A stretch of DNA of 64,000 nucleotides, from the NCBI RefSeq assembly GCF_007197645.1, contig NZ_VKGK01000027.1, positions 19,859 through 83,858 of the forward strand. The letters run 5' to 3'. Below, one piece after another: positions 63,884 through 64,000 of the stretch. Origin of the DNA: Shewanella hanedai (GTDB lineage Bacteria > Pseudomonadota > Gammaproteobacteria > Enterobacterales > Shewanellaceae). Both the position numbers and the translations under genes were made by a program. Position 1 is the stretch's first letter, and each line of letters starts with the position of its first letter. The notes under the pieces are model-generated. The model did no database searches, was not told where the DNA came from, and saw nothing but the letters and a program-made list of their open reading frames with translations.

Positions 63884-64000
63884 CTGAGGGATCCCCTCGA
63901 ATTTAATAGCATGCTTGTGGCTCCAGAATTAAGCCTTGTAGTGTTTTAATGGCTGTTCGCCAATGCAACCTCAGTAGCTTCAATTTCCTATCTTTATATG

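Noticed and set aside
1..64000. CRISPR array, tRNA or rRNA gene, prophage or integrase
   Set aside because: No regularly spaced short repeats, no cloverleaf recognised and no phage or integrase protein among the open frames.

Overview
The window looks like chromosomal DNA of a marine gammaproteobacterium, most likely Shewanella or a close relative. The reasons are moderate GC with AT-rich spacers, many outer-membrane porins and a TonB-dependent receptor without a SusD partner, a multiheme c-type cytochrome, a DbpA-type helicase, a BCCT carrier, and a dispersed inverted-repeat family (core TACCAATCAGTATAA). The genus is an inference from gene content; no rRNA or marker gene is present.

Left part (0-17.3 kb): ordinary and mildly accessory genes. 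These are the end of a peptide-type MFS carrier, a DUF3313 lipoprotein, dbpA, a secreted DUF1028 protein with three 177-residue repeats, a diguanylate cyclase, an outer-membrane barrel, a BCCT transporter, an alpha/beta-hydrolase-OsmC fusion with an EamA permease, a leukocidin/alpha-hemolysin-family pore-forming toxin with an unknown membrane-anchored partner, a MITE-like repeat and a LysR regulator.

Middle part (17.5-29.2 kb): a glycine/serine catabolic block. It holds a DadA-type amino-acid dehydrogenase, gcvT, an AGCS Na+/glycine-alanine symporter, an XRE-cupin regulator, an isolated beta domain of L-serine dehydratase, glyA, gcvH, gcvP and a porin. A perfect 20-bp palindrome between the regulator and the serine dehydratase fragment, with a related site upstream of the symporter, is a probable operator.

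Right part (29.4-63.0 kb): a sulfated-galactan utilisation locus. It encodes nine secreted S1-type sulfatases, a Tat-exported GH110-type alpha-1,3-galactosidase, a TonB-dependent receptor, a vSGLT-like Na+/galactose symporter, the Leloir genes galM, galE, galT and galK (with a sulfatase as the last gene of that operon), part of an oxidative galactose route (SDR aldose dehydrogenase, SMP-30 lactonase, 2-keto-3-deoxygalactonate kinase) and a DgoR-like GntR regulator. A putative TIM-barrel hydrolase of unrecognised family and an octaheme cytochrome with TPRs lie at its left edge. The logic I infer is: import of oligogalactans by the receptor, stepwise desulfation outside the cytoplasm, release of galactose by GH110 plus a beta-galactosidase that I cannot identify here, uptake by the symporter, and catabolism by two routes. 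The lack of anhydrogalactose genes in the window favours a galactan made only of galactose, such as lambda-carrageenan. A shared AT-rich partly palindromic motif (ATACTATTAATARTAT-like) lies upstream of most transcription units of this locus and is the best candidate for the regulator's operator.
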